Position numbers and translations under genes: made by a program. Shown here one piece after another: positions 45,594-56,275 of a DNA stretch of 64,000 bases. Numbering within the stretch: position 1 is the first letter of the stretch; every line of letters starts with the position of its first letter. Under the pieces are notes generated by a model that saw only the letters and a list, made by a program, of their open reading frames with translations, searched no databases and was not told where the DNA came from. The stretch covers positions 6,411,501 to 6,475,500 of the forward strand of contig AP031355.1 in the NCBI GenBank assembly GCA_037833965.1, read 5' to 3'. This stretch comes from Marchantia polymorpha subsp. ruderalis (Eukaryota > Streptophyta > Marchantiopsida > Marchantiales > Marchantiaceae).

Positions 45594-48500
45594 TTGGAAG
45601 AAGGCAATGGTTGGGAGCTCATGGAAGGAGTAAGAAGCAAGCTCAACTCATTGTCACTGATGGTTTCATGGAACGACACAAGGTGAGAGTTTTAATTGAT
45701 CCTGGAGCAACTGAGAATTTTCTATCAAGGAGTGTTGCTATGAAGTTAGGTTTGATGTTGATGAAGGACGTGAGTGAAGAAGTTGAATTGCCAAACGGGC
45801 AAACTGAAGTGATAGAAACACTACCACGGAGTGTAGAATTATCCATAGGTAGATACAAGGAGAGCATTGAATGAAGAGTAATTCGTTTAGCTCGATATGA
45901 TGTCATCCTTGGAATGCCATGGATGGAACAGTATAATTCGAAGGTAGATTGGAGAAGAAAAATGATTACAAGTAGTGGATGGAAGATCTATGGACATAGA
46001 ATTAGATCTCAGAATAGGAATTTACCCCTCTTTGTGATGGGTACAGCATCCATTTCTAGAGATGATGTATGTTTCCTTGGACTTATAAGAGATATTGGGT
46101 CCATGGACAAACCTTACATCCCGGAGTCCTTGAACGACATTTTTATGGAGTATAAAGATGTTTTTCCAGATGATCTACCTGCAGGATTACCACCAAAGAG
46201 GCGGGTAGATCACAAGATTGAGGTGATACCTGGAAGTACACCAACTTGCAAAGCTCCATATCGTTTGGCTCCAAACGAATTGGAAGAATGCAAAGCTCAA
46301 GTGGAGGAGATGTTGAGCAAGGGATTCATTCAACCAAGTGTTTCATCTTATGGAGCTCCAGTACTCTTTGTGAAGAAGAAGGATGGATCCATGAGACTAT
46401 GTATCGATTATCGCGGGTTGAATCAGCAAACGGTGAAAAACAAATATCCATTACCTCGTATGGATGATTTGTTTGATCAACTTCAAGGAGCGAAGTACTT
46501 CACCAAGCTAGATTTGAGAAGCGGCTACAATCAAATTCGAATTGCAGATGAAGATGTTCACAAGACAGCTTTTCGTACTAGGTATGGACGCTTTGAGTAT
46601 TTGGTGATGCCTTTTGGTCTCACTAATGCACCAGCTACATTCATGGGATTAATGAACGATATCTTTCGCCCTTATCTAGATAAATCTGTCATTGTTTTTC
46701 TAGATGATATATTGGTGTATAGCAAAACTTTGAGTGATCATAGAAGTCATTTACGAGAGGTACTTCAAGTTTTAAGAGACAATCAATTGTATGCCAAAGC
46801 TTCAAAATGTGAATTTGGCAAGTCAGAAGTAGATTACTTGGGTCATAAAGTTACAGCTACAGGAATCCAAGTGATGAGTGAGAATATAGATGCCATTCAG
46901 AAATGGATAGCACCTTAGGATCAAACTCAATTGAAGAGTTTTCTAGGGCTCACTGGATTCTATCGTAGATTTGTGAAAGGTTTTGCTCGACTAGCTCAGG
47001 CCTTGACTTCCATGTTAGGGAAAGGTCAAAAGTGGAGATGGGGAACAGCTCAAGAGTTAGCTTTTCAAGCATTGAAAGATGCTTTGTTACACGCACCTAT
47101 TCTCAAGTGGTATGATCCTAACCGTTCTATCAAGTTGGCCACTGACGCATCAGGTACAACAGTAGGTGGCATACTTCAACAAGAATGGGAGGATGGATGG
47201 CATCCAGTTGCTTTCTATTCTCGAAAGTTGGTGGCGGCGGAACAAAATTATCACACGACTGAACGGGAGGAGTTAGCCATCGTGTTGGCAACCAAACATT
47301 GGAAGCATTATTTGGGTGATAAGGAGTTTGTGGTGGAGACTGATCATAAACCCTTGGTTTATTTGGAAACTCAGAAGGATCTGTCCAAACGACAAATTCG
47401 ATGAGCAGAGTGGCGTCAACGTTTCAACATGAAGATTGTGTACTTGGAGGGAAAGAAGCAACTTGCAGATGCTCTCACACGCATGCCTTGTTTGAATCAT
47501 GTTGCCGAAGTGAAAATTCAGGCAGATTGGTGGAGCAAGATGTCACAAGCCACAAAGGAGGATGAAGAGATCACTCGGGCACTACAAACTGGAAAGGCAG
47601 AGAAATCTCGAGGTTTGGCGTTTTACAATCAGCGTATATGGATTCCACAAGATCACGATTTGCGCACAATGATTTTGGCAGAAAGTCATGATACAGCCAT
47701 TGTAGGTCATGTGGGAGTGGAGAAAACCGTGGAGAGTATACAACAAGTGTACTATTGGCCCAAAATACGTGAGGATGTGGAGTCTTATGTTCGAAGTTGT
47801 GTTGCTTGTCAACAAAACAAGGCAAGTAATCAAAAACAAGCGGGTTTATTACAGCCTCTTCCTATTCCCGAACAGCGGTGGGAACATGTCACCATGGATC
47901 TTGTATGTGAGTTACCAAGGACTTCGTTAGGACATGATTCAGTGGTGGTTTTTGTGGACAAATTGAGCAAGATGATTCACATCAGGCCAACCACAAAAAC
48001 AGTAACAGCTCCACAACTAGCTCAATTGTATCTAGATGCAGTTTTTGTGAATCATGGCTTAAGCAAAGTGTTAATCACGGATAGAGGTACTCACTTCACT
48101 AGTTTATTTTGGAAAACTTTGTTTAGTTTTTTCAAAACAAAACTAGCAATGTCAACGGCCTATCATCCTCAAACTGATGGACAAACTGAGAGGGCAAATA
48201 GAACCATAGAGGATATGCTACGAGCATTCACATTAGAAGAGCAAGAAGAGTGGGACAACCTTTTGCCACTTGTGGAATTTGCATATAACAATTCTGTTAA
48301 TGCATCCACAAAAGTGTCTCCATTTTTTCTTATGTATGGAGCTCATACTATAACTCCTTCAAGTTTGATGAGACTTCCCAAAGGAGAGGAGTTTTCGACC
48401 AAAGTCGCAACAGTCAACGAATTCGTGGAGCATATTCACCGAGGACTACATCAGGCCAAGGAGAAGTTGGTGATAGCTCAAAATCGGCAAAAGTAGCATG

Positions 48501-48976
48501 CCGATGCTCATCGTAGAGAAATGATTTTTGAGGTTGGAGATCATGTTTGATTATCTACAACAAATTTGTCTCTTGTAGGAACACCAAAGTTAAACCCTAG
48601 GTTCATTGGTCCATTTTTGGTTTTGAAGCGTGTTGGTGAAGTGTCATACAAGTTGGAACTTCCGTCACATATGAAAATACATCCAGTATTTCATGTGTCA
48701 CGATTGCGAAAACATGTACCACGACCAAAACAATTCACCAACCAACCAGCACCACCTCCTCTTCCAACCTTGATAGCAGATCATGAGGAGTTTGAGGTAG
48801 AAAAGATACTCAAGAAACGAATTCGAGGTCATAAATACCCCAAAGTAGAGTATTTGATTCAATCGAAAGGCTATCCATCGTATGAATCAACTTGGGAACC
48901 AGCTAAAAATTTAGCAGATGCACCTTTGATAGTTCAGGAGTTTGAACGTATGTGCAACGAGGACGTTGCATCTTAA
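45524..48976 (+). pseudogene. Pol of chromovirus copy C (PR-RT-RH-IN-chromodomain), with 5 stops
   Basis: One frame, -1 relative to gag. Protease: [21 protein letters not shown] (Asp of the D-x-G type motif). [36 protein letters not shown], and catalytic [10 protein letters not shown]. RNase H: KLATDASGTTVGG, TEREELAIV, ETDHKPLVYL. Integrase: HHCC zinc region (SHDTAIVGH, CVACQQNK), DDE core, GPF module, chromodomain near 48790-48960. In-frame stops: TGA 45872, TAG 46916, TGA 47402, TAG 48494, TGA 48548. Most are explained by CG-to-TG or TGG-to-TGA transitions when compared with copy B; the TAG at 46916 is shared with B. Confidence 0.92.
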
Positions 48977-48987
48977 AAGGAGGGAGG
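48975..48987 (+). other. Polypurine tract of copy C
   Basis: AAAAGGAGGGAGG directly upstream of the 3' LTR, overlapping the pol stop codon. It is the expected plus-strand primer. Confidence 0.85.
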
Positions 48988-48989
48988 TT

Positions 48990-49404
48990 TGTAACCATCT
49001 TTAGTTAGAACTAAAGTAGAGGTTACTCTAAATATGGATGTAGATACTTTAGTGTGCACTAGTCATAGCTGCCACATCAGCGATCCGCGCACTTGGTAGG
49101 TACAGAGTGGATGTGTTAGTTGACAGTGCCACGTCAGCAATCCGTGTGCTTGTAGGTAAGGATTGAGTGTGTTAGTTAGTGTGTTAGTTGGGTGCGCCAC
49201 GTCAGCGATCCGTGTGCTTGTTAGGGTTATCCGCCACGTCATCTATCCACTAAGAGTGGGATGGATGGTGGGAATTAGATCTTATCATCTTGTACTTGTT
49301 GGTGAGAGCTATATAAGGGAGAGGAGAACCATTGTTGGATCTCTCATCTTTAGAGTTTACATTTCTATCTTCGAGTGAACTTCTCTCTAAACCCTAGTGT
49401 TACA
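48990..49404 (+). repeat. 3' LTR of copy C
   Basis: 415 bp, ends GTGTTACA. Lacks one TTAG unit near its start that the 5' LTR has. Confidence 0.93.
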
Positions 49405-51629
49405 ACTCGTTGTATACTCTTCACGGTTTTCTCCACTCCCACATGACCTGCAATGGCTGTATCATGACTTTCTGCCAAAATCATTGTGCGCAAATCGTGA
49501 TCTTGTGGAATCCATATACGCTGATTGTAAAACGCCAAACCTCGAGATTTCTCTGCCTTTCCAGTTTGTAGTGCCCGAGTGATCTCTTCATCCTCCTTTG
49601 TGGCTTGTGACATCTTGCTCCACCAATCTGCCTGAATTTTCACTTCGGCAACATGATTCAAACAAGGCATGCGTGTGAGAGCATCAGCAAGTTGCTTCTT
49701 TCCCTCCACGTACACAATCTTCATGTTGAAGCGTTGACGCCACTCTGCCCATCGAATTTGTCGTTTGGACAGATCCTTCTAAGTTTCCAAATAAACCAAG
49801 GGTTTATGACCAGTCTCCACCACAAACTCCTTATCACCCAAATAATGCTTCCAATGTTTGGTTGCCAACACGATGGCTAACTCCTCCCGTTCAGTCGTGT
49901 GATAATTTTGTTCCGCCGCCACCAACTTTTGAGAATAGAAAGCAACTGGATGCCATCCATCCTCCCATTCTTGTTGAAGTATGCCACCTACTGTTGTACC
50001 TGATGCGTCAGTGGCCAACTTGATAGAACGGTTAGGATCATACCACTTGAGAATAGGTGCGTGTAACAAAGCATCTTTCAATGCTTGAAAAGCTAACTCT
50101 TGAGCTGTTCCCCATCTCCACTTTTGACCTTTCCCTAACATGGAAGTCAAGGCCTGAGCTAGTCGAGCAAAACCTTTCACAAATCTACGATAGAATCCAG
50201 TGAGCCCTAGAAAACTCTTCAATTGAGTTTGATCCTAATGTGCTATCCATTTCTGAATGGCATCTATATTCTCACTCATCACTTGGATTCCTGTAGCTGT
50301 AACTCTATGACCCAAGTAATCTACTTCTGACTTGCCAAATTCACATTTTGAAGCTTTGGCATACAATTGATTGTCTCTTAAAACTTGAAGTACCTCTCGT
50401 AAATGACTTCTATGATCACTCAAAGTTTTGCTATACACCAATATATCATCTAGAAAAACAATGACAGATTTATCTAGATAAGGGCAAAAGATATCGTTCA
50501 TCAATCCCATGAATGTAGCTGGTGCATTAGTGAGACCAAAAGGCATCACTAGATACTCAAAGTGTCCATACCTAGTACGAAAAGCTGTCTTGTGAACATC
50601 TTCATCTGCAATTCGAATTTGATTGTAGCCGCTTCTCAGATCTAGCTTGGTGAAGTACTTCGCTCCTTAAAGTTGATCAAACAAATCATCCATACGAGGT
50701 AATGGATATTTGTTTTTCACCGTTTGCTGATTCAACCCGCGATAATCGATACATAGTCTCATGGATCCATCCTTCTTCTTCACAAAGAGTACTGGAGCTC
50801 CATAAGGTGAAACACTTGGTTGAATGAATCCCTTGCTCAACATCTCCTTCACTTGAGCTTTGCATTCTTCCAATTCGTTTGGAGCCAAACGATATGGAGC
50901 TTTGCAAGTTGGTGTACTTCCAGGTATCACCTCAATCTTGTGATCTACCCGCCTCTTTGGTGGTAATCCTGCAGGTAGATCATCTGGAAAAACATCTTTA
51001 TACTCCATAAAAATGTCGTTCAAGGACTCCGGGATGTAAGGTTTGTCCATGGACCCAATATCTCTTATTAGTCCAAGGAAACATACATCATCTCTAGAAA
51101 TGGATGCTGTACCCATCACAAAGAGGGGTAAATTCCTATTCTGAGATCTAATTCTATCTCCATAGATCTTCCATCCACTACTTGTAATCACTTTTCTTCT
51201 CCAATCTACCTTCGGATTATATTGTTCCATCCATGGCATTCCAAGGATGACATCATATCGAGCTAAACGAATTACTCTCCACTCAATGCTCTCCTTGTAT
51301 CTACCTATGGATAATTCTACACTCCGTGGTAGTGTTTCTATCACTTCAGTTTGCCCGTTTGGCAATTCAACTTCTTCACTCACGTCCTTCATCAACATCA
51401 AACCTAACTTCATAGCAACACTCCTTGATAGAAAATTCTCAGTTGCTCCAAGATCAATTAAAACTCTCACCTTGTGTCCTTCCATGAAACCGTCAGTGAC
51501 AATGAGTTGAGCTTGCTTCTTACTCCTTCCATGAGCTCCCAACCATTGCCTTCTTCCAACCTCGCCTTTTCTTCGCTTTGTAGAACCAGTAAGGCCGCGA
51601 GGGAAGATTACTGGTGATCTTCGTTTCCC
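49405..51629 (-). pseudogene. Protease, RT, RNase H and integrase N-terminus of copy B
   Basis: Continuation of copy B pol on the far side of copy C, read from 51629 down to 49405. Protease and early RT are one open block (51542-50667) up to TAA in QL*GAKYF. The frame then continues through FLDD RT to the TAG at 50232-50234, RNase H (50222-49779) to a TAG after YLET, and the integrase His pair (SHDTAIAGH) near 49455. The frame is -1 relative to gag, as in C. TGG is kept where C, A and D have TGA ([12 protein letters not shown]). Confidence 0.9.
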
Positions 51630-52597
51630 GAAATTACTTCCTCCACCTCTTCATACTCTATCCCCTCCATATTGTTGAACGGTCGTCGCTGCATGGGCCG
51701 TCCTCCTTGTTGTGTCGGCCGAACTCGACAAAACTTGGCTATGTGACCCATTCGTCCACATGCATAGCATTGGCGATTGTCACGAACTCCAGCTCCTCCT
51801 CGAACCATTCCATTATTTGCATAACCTTCTTGCAAATTTGGAACTCCTGGTCGCCTAATCTCACCTCCAAATCTTGGTAGTGGTCCTCTTGTTGGTGCAA
51901 AACCTTCTTTACGTCGAAGGTTTCCCAACTCCATCGGTGTTGGACCAGATGGATCTCTAAAATTGCTCACTGGTTCACCGTGTGTGACACCAAAAGCACC
52001 CGAAATTTGTTGAGCAATTGCGATTGCTTCATTCACAGTAGATGGATTGCTTACCATCACCTCCTTTCGAATTCGATTTTTCAAGCCTCGTTTGAACACG
52101 TCCAAGGCTTCAGCTCCACTCATATCCATGATAGATACTTGAAGGTCACGAAATTCTTCAATGTACTCATGAATACCTCCTTTCTGCTTCAGATCCCACA
52201 ACTTCATTCTTGCAGTTTGAAGAGAATCCACCGCTTGAAAATTTTGCAGAAGTCTTTCCTGCATTCCACTCCACGAAATGGTAGCACCTCGTTCTGAAAG
52301 CATTCTCTCCCATGTTGTGTACCATGTGAGAGCTTTATCCGTAAGATAAGATCTCATCTCCTATTTGCCTCTGCTGCATCAATAGGAGTTGGTTCTGGCT
52401 GAACTTGGGAAGCTTGAACTTGAGGTTCAACTTCCATCTCTCCAACTCTCTCTCTCTACTTTTTCACTCTCTGATGTGAAGATTTTATCTTCCATGGCTT
52501 GCTGCTTGGTATGCCCATCTACTATCGCTTTTCTCAACTCCTTCATCTCCGCCATGATTGCATTGAGAACCTCACCCATATCAATTGATGTTCCCAT
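51608..52597 (-). pseudogene. Gag of copy B, frameshifted and internally deleted
   Basis: Starts at ATG 52597-52595. An (AG) tract near 52445-52458 is one unit shorter than in C and shifts the frame, and about 171 bp are missing at 52357/52358 (C positions 44628-44798). From 52357 the frame is open for 249 codons, including the CCHC knuckle, to TAA at 51610-51608 inside the frameshift stem. Confidence 0.88.
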
Positions 52598-52828
52598 GCT
52601 TTCTCACAATCCCTCTAATACAAAGTGAGTATAATCACTATGTGACCTCTCAACAAAGGAGTCACAAAAGGTGCAGGTGACTCTATCACAGCTCTATAGT
52701 ATTCCTCTCCATAATTCCTCACAAGAAAATCTCTCCATATCCTCTTCTGTCTATATACTGTTCTAATCTCTACATAAGTGCTGAATCAAACCGGCACAGG
52801 TGGTTCGCGATTCAAATCCATGAAACAA

Positions 52829-53047
52829 TCAGTATAGAATGTATATAGTACAATCCCAAGTCTCTCCATAAGTAACTATTGGAAGAATCAGTGGCACTCT
52901 TGACTCCATCACTCTAGTCATAAAATCTGCACCCCAACAAGCCACAAGGTACATCCGAAAATGATGTTTCTCCATGCAACGAAGGTGAATATCGAATAGG
53001 TTAGGAATTGGCCAGTGCGGTACTGGATTCCTGTCAATCCCGTCCAT
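52829..53047 (-). CDS. Leader ORF1 of chromovirus copy B
   Basis: Same 72-codon ORF as at 43936-44154, starting MDGIDRNPVPHW and ending CTIYILY, intact. The predicted protein appears identical to that of C. Confidence 0.55.
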   Translation of the reverse strand: MDGIDRNPVPHWPIPNLFDIHLRCMEKHHFRMYLVACWGADFMTRVMESRVPLILPIVTYGETWDCTIYILY

Positions 53048-53211
53048 ATCTGCAAAAGCACAATTTCCCCCTTCCACCTCTCTCTACATGCAGATGAATG
53101 ACCTCTGCCAGCCTCTATACACTCTCAAGACTACACTCCATCATCACTCACTTGCTATTCCATGAGGGTTAATCCACACTCAAGGAAAGAGCAAGATCGC
53201 TCTGATACCAT

Positions 53212-53616
53212 TGTAACACTAGGGTTTAGAGAGAAGTTCACTCGAAGATAGAAACGTAAACTCTGAAGATGAGAGATCCAACAATGGTTCTCCTCTCCCT
53301 TATATAGCTCTCACCAACAAGTACAAGGTGATATGATCTAATTCCCACCATCCATCCCACTCCTAGTGGATGGATGACGTGGCGGATAACCCTAACAAGG
53401 CGTGGCGCACCCAACTAACACACTAACTAACACACTCAATCCTTACCTACGAGCACACAGATTGTTGACGTGGCACTGTCAACTAACACATCCACTCTGT
53501 ACCTACCAAGTGCGCAGATCGCTGACGTGGCAGCTATGACTAGTGCACACTAAAGTATCTACATCAATATTTAGAGTAACCTCTACTTTAGTTCTAACTA
53601 ACTAAAGATGGTTACA
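53212..53616 (-). repeat. 5' LTR of copy B
   Basis: 405 bp; lacks 14 bp of one U3 motif unit (near 53399) relative to the 3' LTR. Confidence 0.93.
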
Positions 53617-56088
53617 GGTGAAAACCTACAAAGAAAATAGAGCGATTTGAGTGTTAGAGGAATGAATAATGAGGATAAATATTAATTTATCACATTTTCA
53701 TATTTATGATTATATTGCAAGAATGTTCATGAAATCTTATCTTATGGATAAGGCTCTCTCTCACATAGTTACAACATGAAAGAAAATGCTTTCAATACAA
53801 GGTGCTAGCATTTCGTGGAGTGAAATGCAGGAAGTGCTTCTGCAAAAATTTTAAGCGGTATATTCTCTTGAAACTTTAAAATGAAGTTGTGGGATTTGAA
53901 GCAAACATTTATGAATACATTGAAGTATTTTGTGATCTTCAAGTATTTATCATTGATATGAGTGGAACATCAACCTTGAAAATGTTCAAACGAGGCATGA
54001 AGAAACGAATTCAAAAAAGTTGATGGTAGGCAATTCATCCACAGTGAACGAAGTAATCGCAATTGCTCAACAAATATTGGATGCTTACAATGTCACACAC
54101 GATGAACTATCAAGCAATTTTTGATATCCATATGGTTCTACACCGATGAAGTTGGAAAATCTTCAACGTAGAGAAGGTTTTGCACTAGCAACTATATCAT
54201 TTTCAAGATTTAAAGGTGAGGTCGACGACAAAGATATCCAAATTTGCAAGAAGTTTATGAAAATAATAGAATGGTTTGAGGAGTAGCATGAGTTTGTGAC
54301 AATCGTCAAGGCTATACATGTGCATAAATGGATCACATTACCAAATTTTGCCAAATTTGACCGGCATCACAAGGAGTACAATTATACAATGGAAGATGTA
54401 GAGTATGAAGAGGTTGAGGAAGAAATTCTAGGCAATAAAAATCACCAGTTTATTTACCTTACTAATTCTACAAAGCAAAAAAAATGCAAAGTTAGAAGAA
54501 ATCAATGGTTGGAAGCTTATAGAATGAGTAAGAAGCAAATTCAACTCATTGTCATAGATGGTTTGATGGAAGGACAAAGCAAAGAAAAGTCAAAGTTAGA
54601 AGAAATCAATGGTTGGAAACTTATAGGAGTAAGAAGCAAATTCAACTCATTGTCATAGATGATTTGATGGAAGTACAAAGCAAAAAAAAGGCAAAGTTAG
54701 AAGAAATCAATGGTTGGAAGCTTATAGAAGGAGTAAGAAGCAAATTCAACTCAATGTCATAGATGGTTTGATGGAAGGACACAAAATGAGAGTTCTGATT
54801 GATCTTGGAGCAACAAATCACATTTTTCAACGACCATTGCTATGAAATTAGATTTGATGTTGATGAAAGATGTGAATGAATAAGTTGAATTGTCAAACGA
54901 GAAAACTAAAGTGAGAGAATCACTACCATGGAGTGTAGAATAACTCATAGGTAGATAAAAGGAGAGCATCGAATGAAGAGTAATTCGCTTAGCTTGATAT
55001 GATGTCATACTTGGAATGTCATACTTTGAGCAATATAATTTGGATGTACATTGGAGAAGAAAAGTGATAACAAGTAGTTGTTGAAACATCTATGGAGAGA
55101 AACTTAGATCTTAGAAAAAAAATTTGACCCTCTTTGTGATGGGTAAAGTATACATTTCTAGAGATAATATATGTTTCCTTAGATTTATAAGAGATATTGG
55201 ATCCACAGATGAACTTTACATCCCAAAATTCTTGAATATCATTTTTATGGAGTGTAAAGATGTATTTCCACATAATCTACCTACAGGATTATCACTAAAG
55301 AGTTAAGTAGATCACAAGATTGAGTTGATACTTAGAAGTACATTAATTTGCAAAGCTCTATATCATCTGACTCTAAACAAATTGGAAGAATGCAAAGCTC
55401 AAGTGGAGTAGATGTTGAGCAATGATTCATTCAACCAAATGTTTCACCTTATATAGTTCTAGTGTTTTTTGTGAAGAAGTATGGATCCATGAGACCATAC
55501 GTCGACTACGGGGGGTTAAATTAGCAAACGAATTTGTGTAGCAAATTCGAAAAGAACTACATCAGGCCAAGGAGAAGTTGTTGATAGTTGAAAATTGGCA
55601 AAAACAACATGCATATGCTAATCGTAGAAAATTGGCTTTTGTATTATGAGATCATGTTTGGTTGATTTGTCACTTGTAAGAACATCAAAGTTGAACTTTA
55701 GGTTCATTGGTCTATTTTTTATTTTGAAGCATGATGGTGAAATGTCATACAAATTGGAATTTCTGTCACATATGAAAATACATCTAATATTTCATATGTC
55801 ACGATTGCAAAAACATATAACACGACCAAAACAATCCACCAATCAACCATCATCACCTCCTATTCCAATCTTGATTGCAAATCATGAAGACTTTGAGGTA
55901 AAAAAGATACTCAAGAAACGTATCGAGGTCATGAATATCCCCAGGTAGAATATTTGATTCAATGAAAATTTTATCTATCATATGAATTAAATTATAAACC
56001 AGCTAAAAATTTAGCAAATGCAACTTTGATAGTTTTGTAATTCGAATGTATGTGTAACAAACACGTTACAAATTAAAAAATGGAATTT
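53617..56088 (+). mobile_element. Chromovirus copy D, right part, heavily decayed
   Basis: Picks up gag where 41690 leaves off (SCKV then KTYK). Frame is lost repeatedly. Recognisable: gag middle (53640-54160), gag C-terminus (EEVEEEILGN, 54400-54440), a tripled protease-start segment, protease/RT start (54780-55520), then a jump of about 2 kb in C coordinates at 55527-55530 straight to the end of integrase (KELHQAKEK-like), the GPF module (LNFRFIGLFFILK) and a chromodomain start (EDFEVKKILKKR, near 55900). Confidence 0.88.
54470..54780 (+). repeat. Tandem triplication (about 101-104 bp units) in copy D
   Basis: Units start at 54470, 54574 and 54675, each with ACAAAGC, and each holds GAAATCAATGGTTGGAA and AGAAGCAAATTCAACTCA. 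Copies A-C have this protease-start segment once. Unit 2 and 3 differ by a few bases. Confidence 0.9.
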
Positions 56089-56275
56089 TGTAACCATCTT
56101 TAGTTACTTAGAACTAAAATAGAGGGAACTCATGATTGAGTAAAATACATGATAGTAAAATATCTACAATATCACGTCGGTTCGATCACGCACCGAATGT
56201 GTCTTTTGTCGGTCACGCATTTGCTAGTTAGTGTGTTAGTCAAGAACGACATATCATCAATCCGTGTTTTCATTA
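56089..56275 (+). repeat. Partial, decayed 3' LTR of copy D
   Basis: Begins TGTAACCATCTTTAGTTA after a purine-rich stretch and is alignable in pieces (TAGTTAGTGTGTTAGT, AATCCGTGTT) to about 56275. The rest of the LTR is gone. Confidence 0.75.

Larger units (their letters stand above)
43353..49404 (+). mobile_element. Chromovirus copy C, full length (6052 bp), nested in copy B
   Basis: A complete Ty3/gypsy element flanked by a perfect 5-bp duplication ACTCG (43348-43352 and 49405-49409). Order: LTR 43353-43771, primer site TGGTATCAGAGC 43773-43784 (matches the 3' end of initiator tRNA-Met), leader ORFs 43936-44367, gag 44385-45512, pol in the -1 frame to 48976, polypurine tract 48975-48987, LTR 48990-49404. 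Not autonomous: gag has a premature TAG and pol has five internal stops. The two LTRs differ at about eight sites plus a 4-bp indel. Confidence 0.96.
41691..53616 (-). mobile_element. Chromovirus copy B, minus strand, interrupted by copy C
   Basis: An LTR retrotransposon bounded by LTRs 53212-53616 (5') and 41691-42110 (3') and flanked by a perfect 5-bp target duplication GGTGA (41686-41690 and 53617-53621). It sits inside gag of copy D. Primer site complement GCTCTGATACCA is at 53199-53210 and the polypurine tract at 42111-42121. Copy C inserted in its integrase at 43352/49405. Internal damage: a 2-bp contraction of an (AG)n tract and a deletion of about 171 bp in gag, TAA in RT near 50667, TAG at the RT/RNase H boundary, and TAG after LET at about 49777. 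Confidence 0.95.

Noticed and set aside
43353..49404. CRISPR array or simple tandem array reading of the repeated LTR words
   Set aside because: The repeats are LTR-internal promoter units in a plant retroelement, not a repeat-spacer array.
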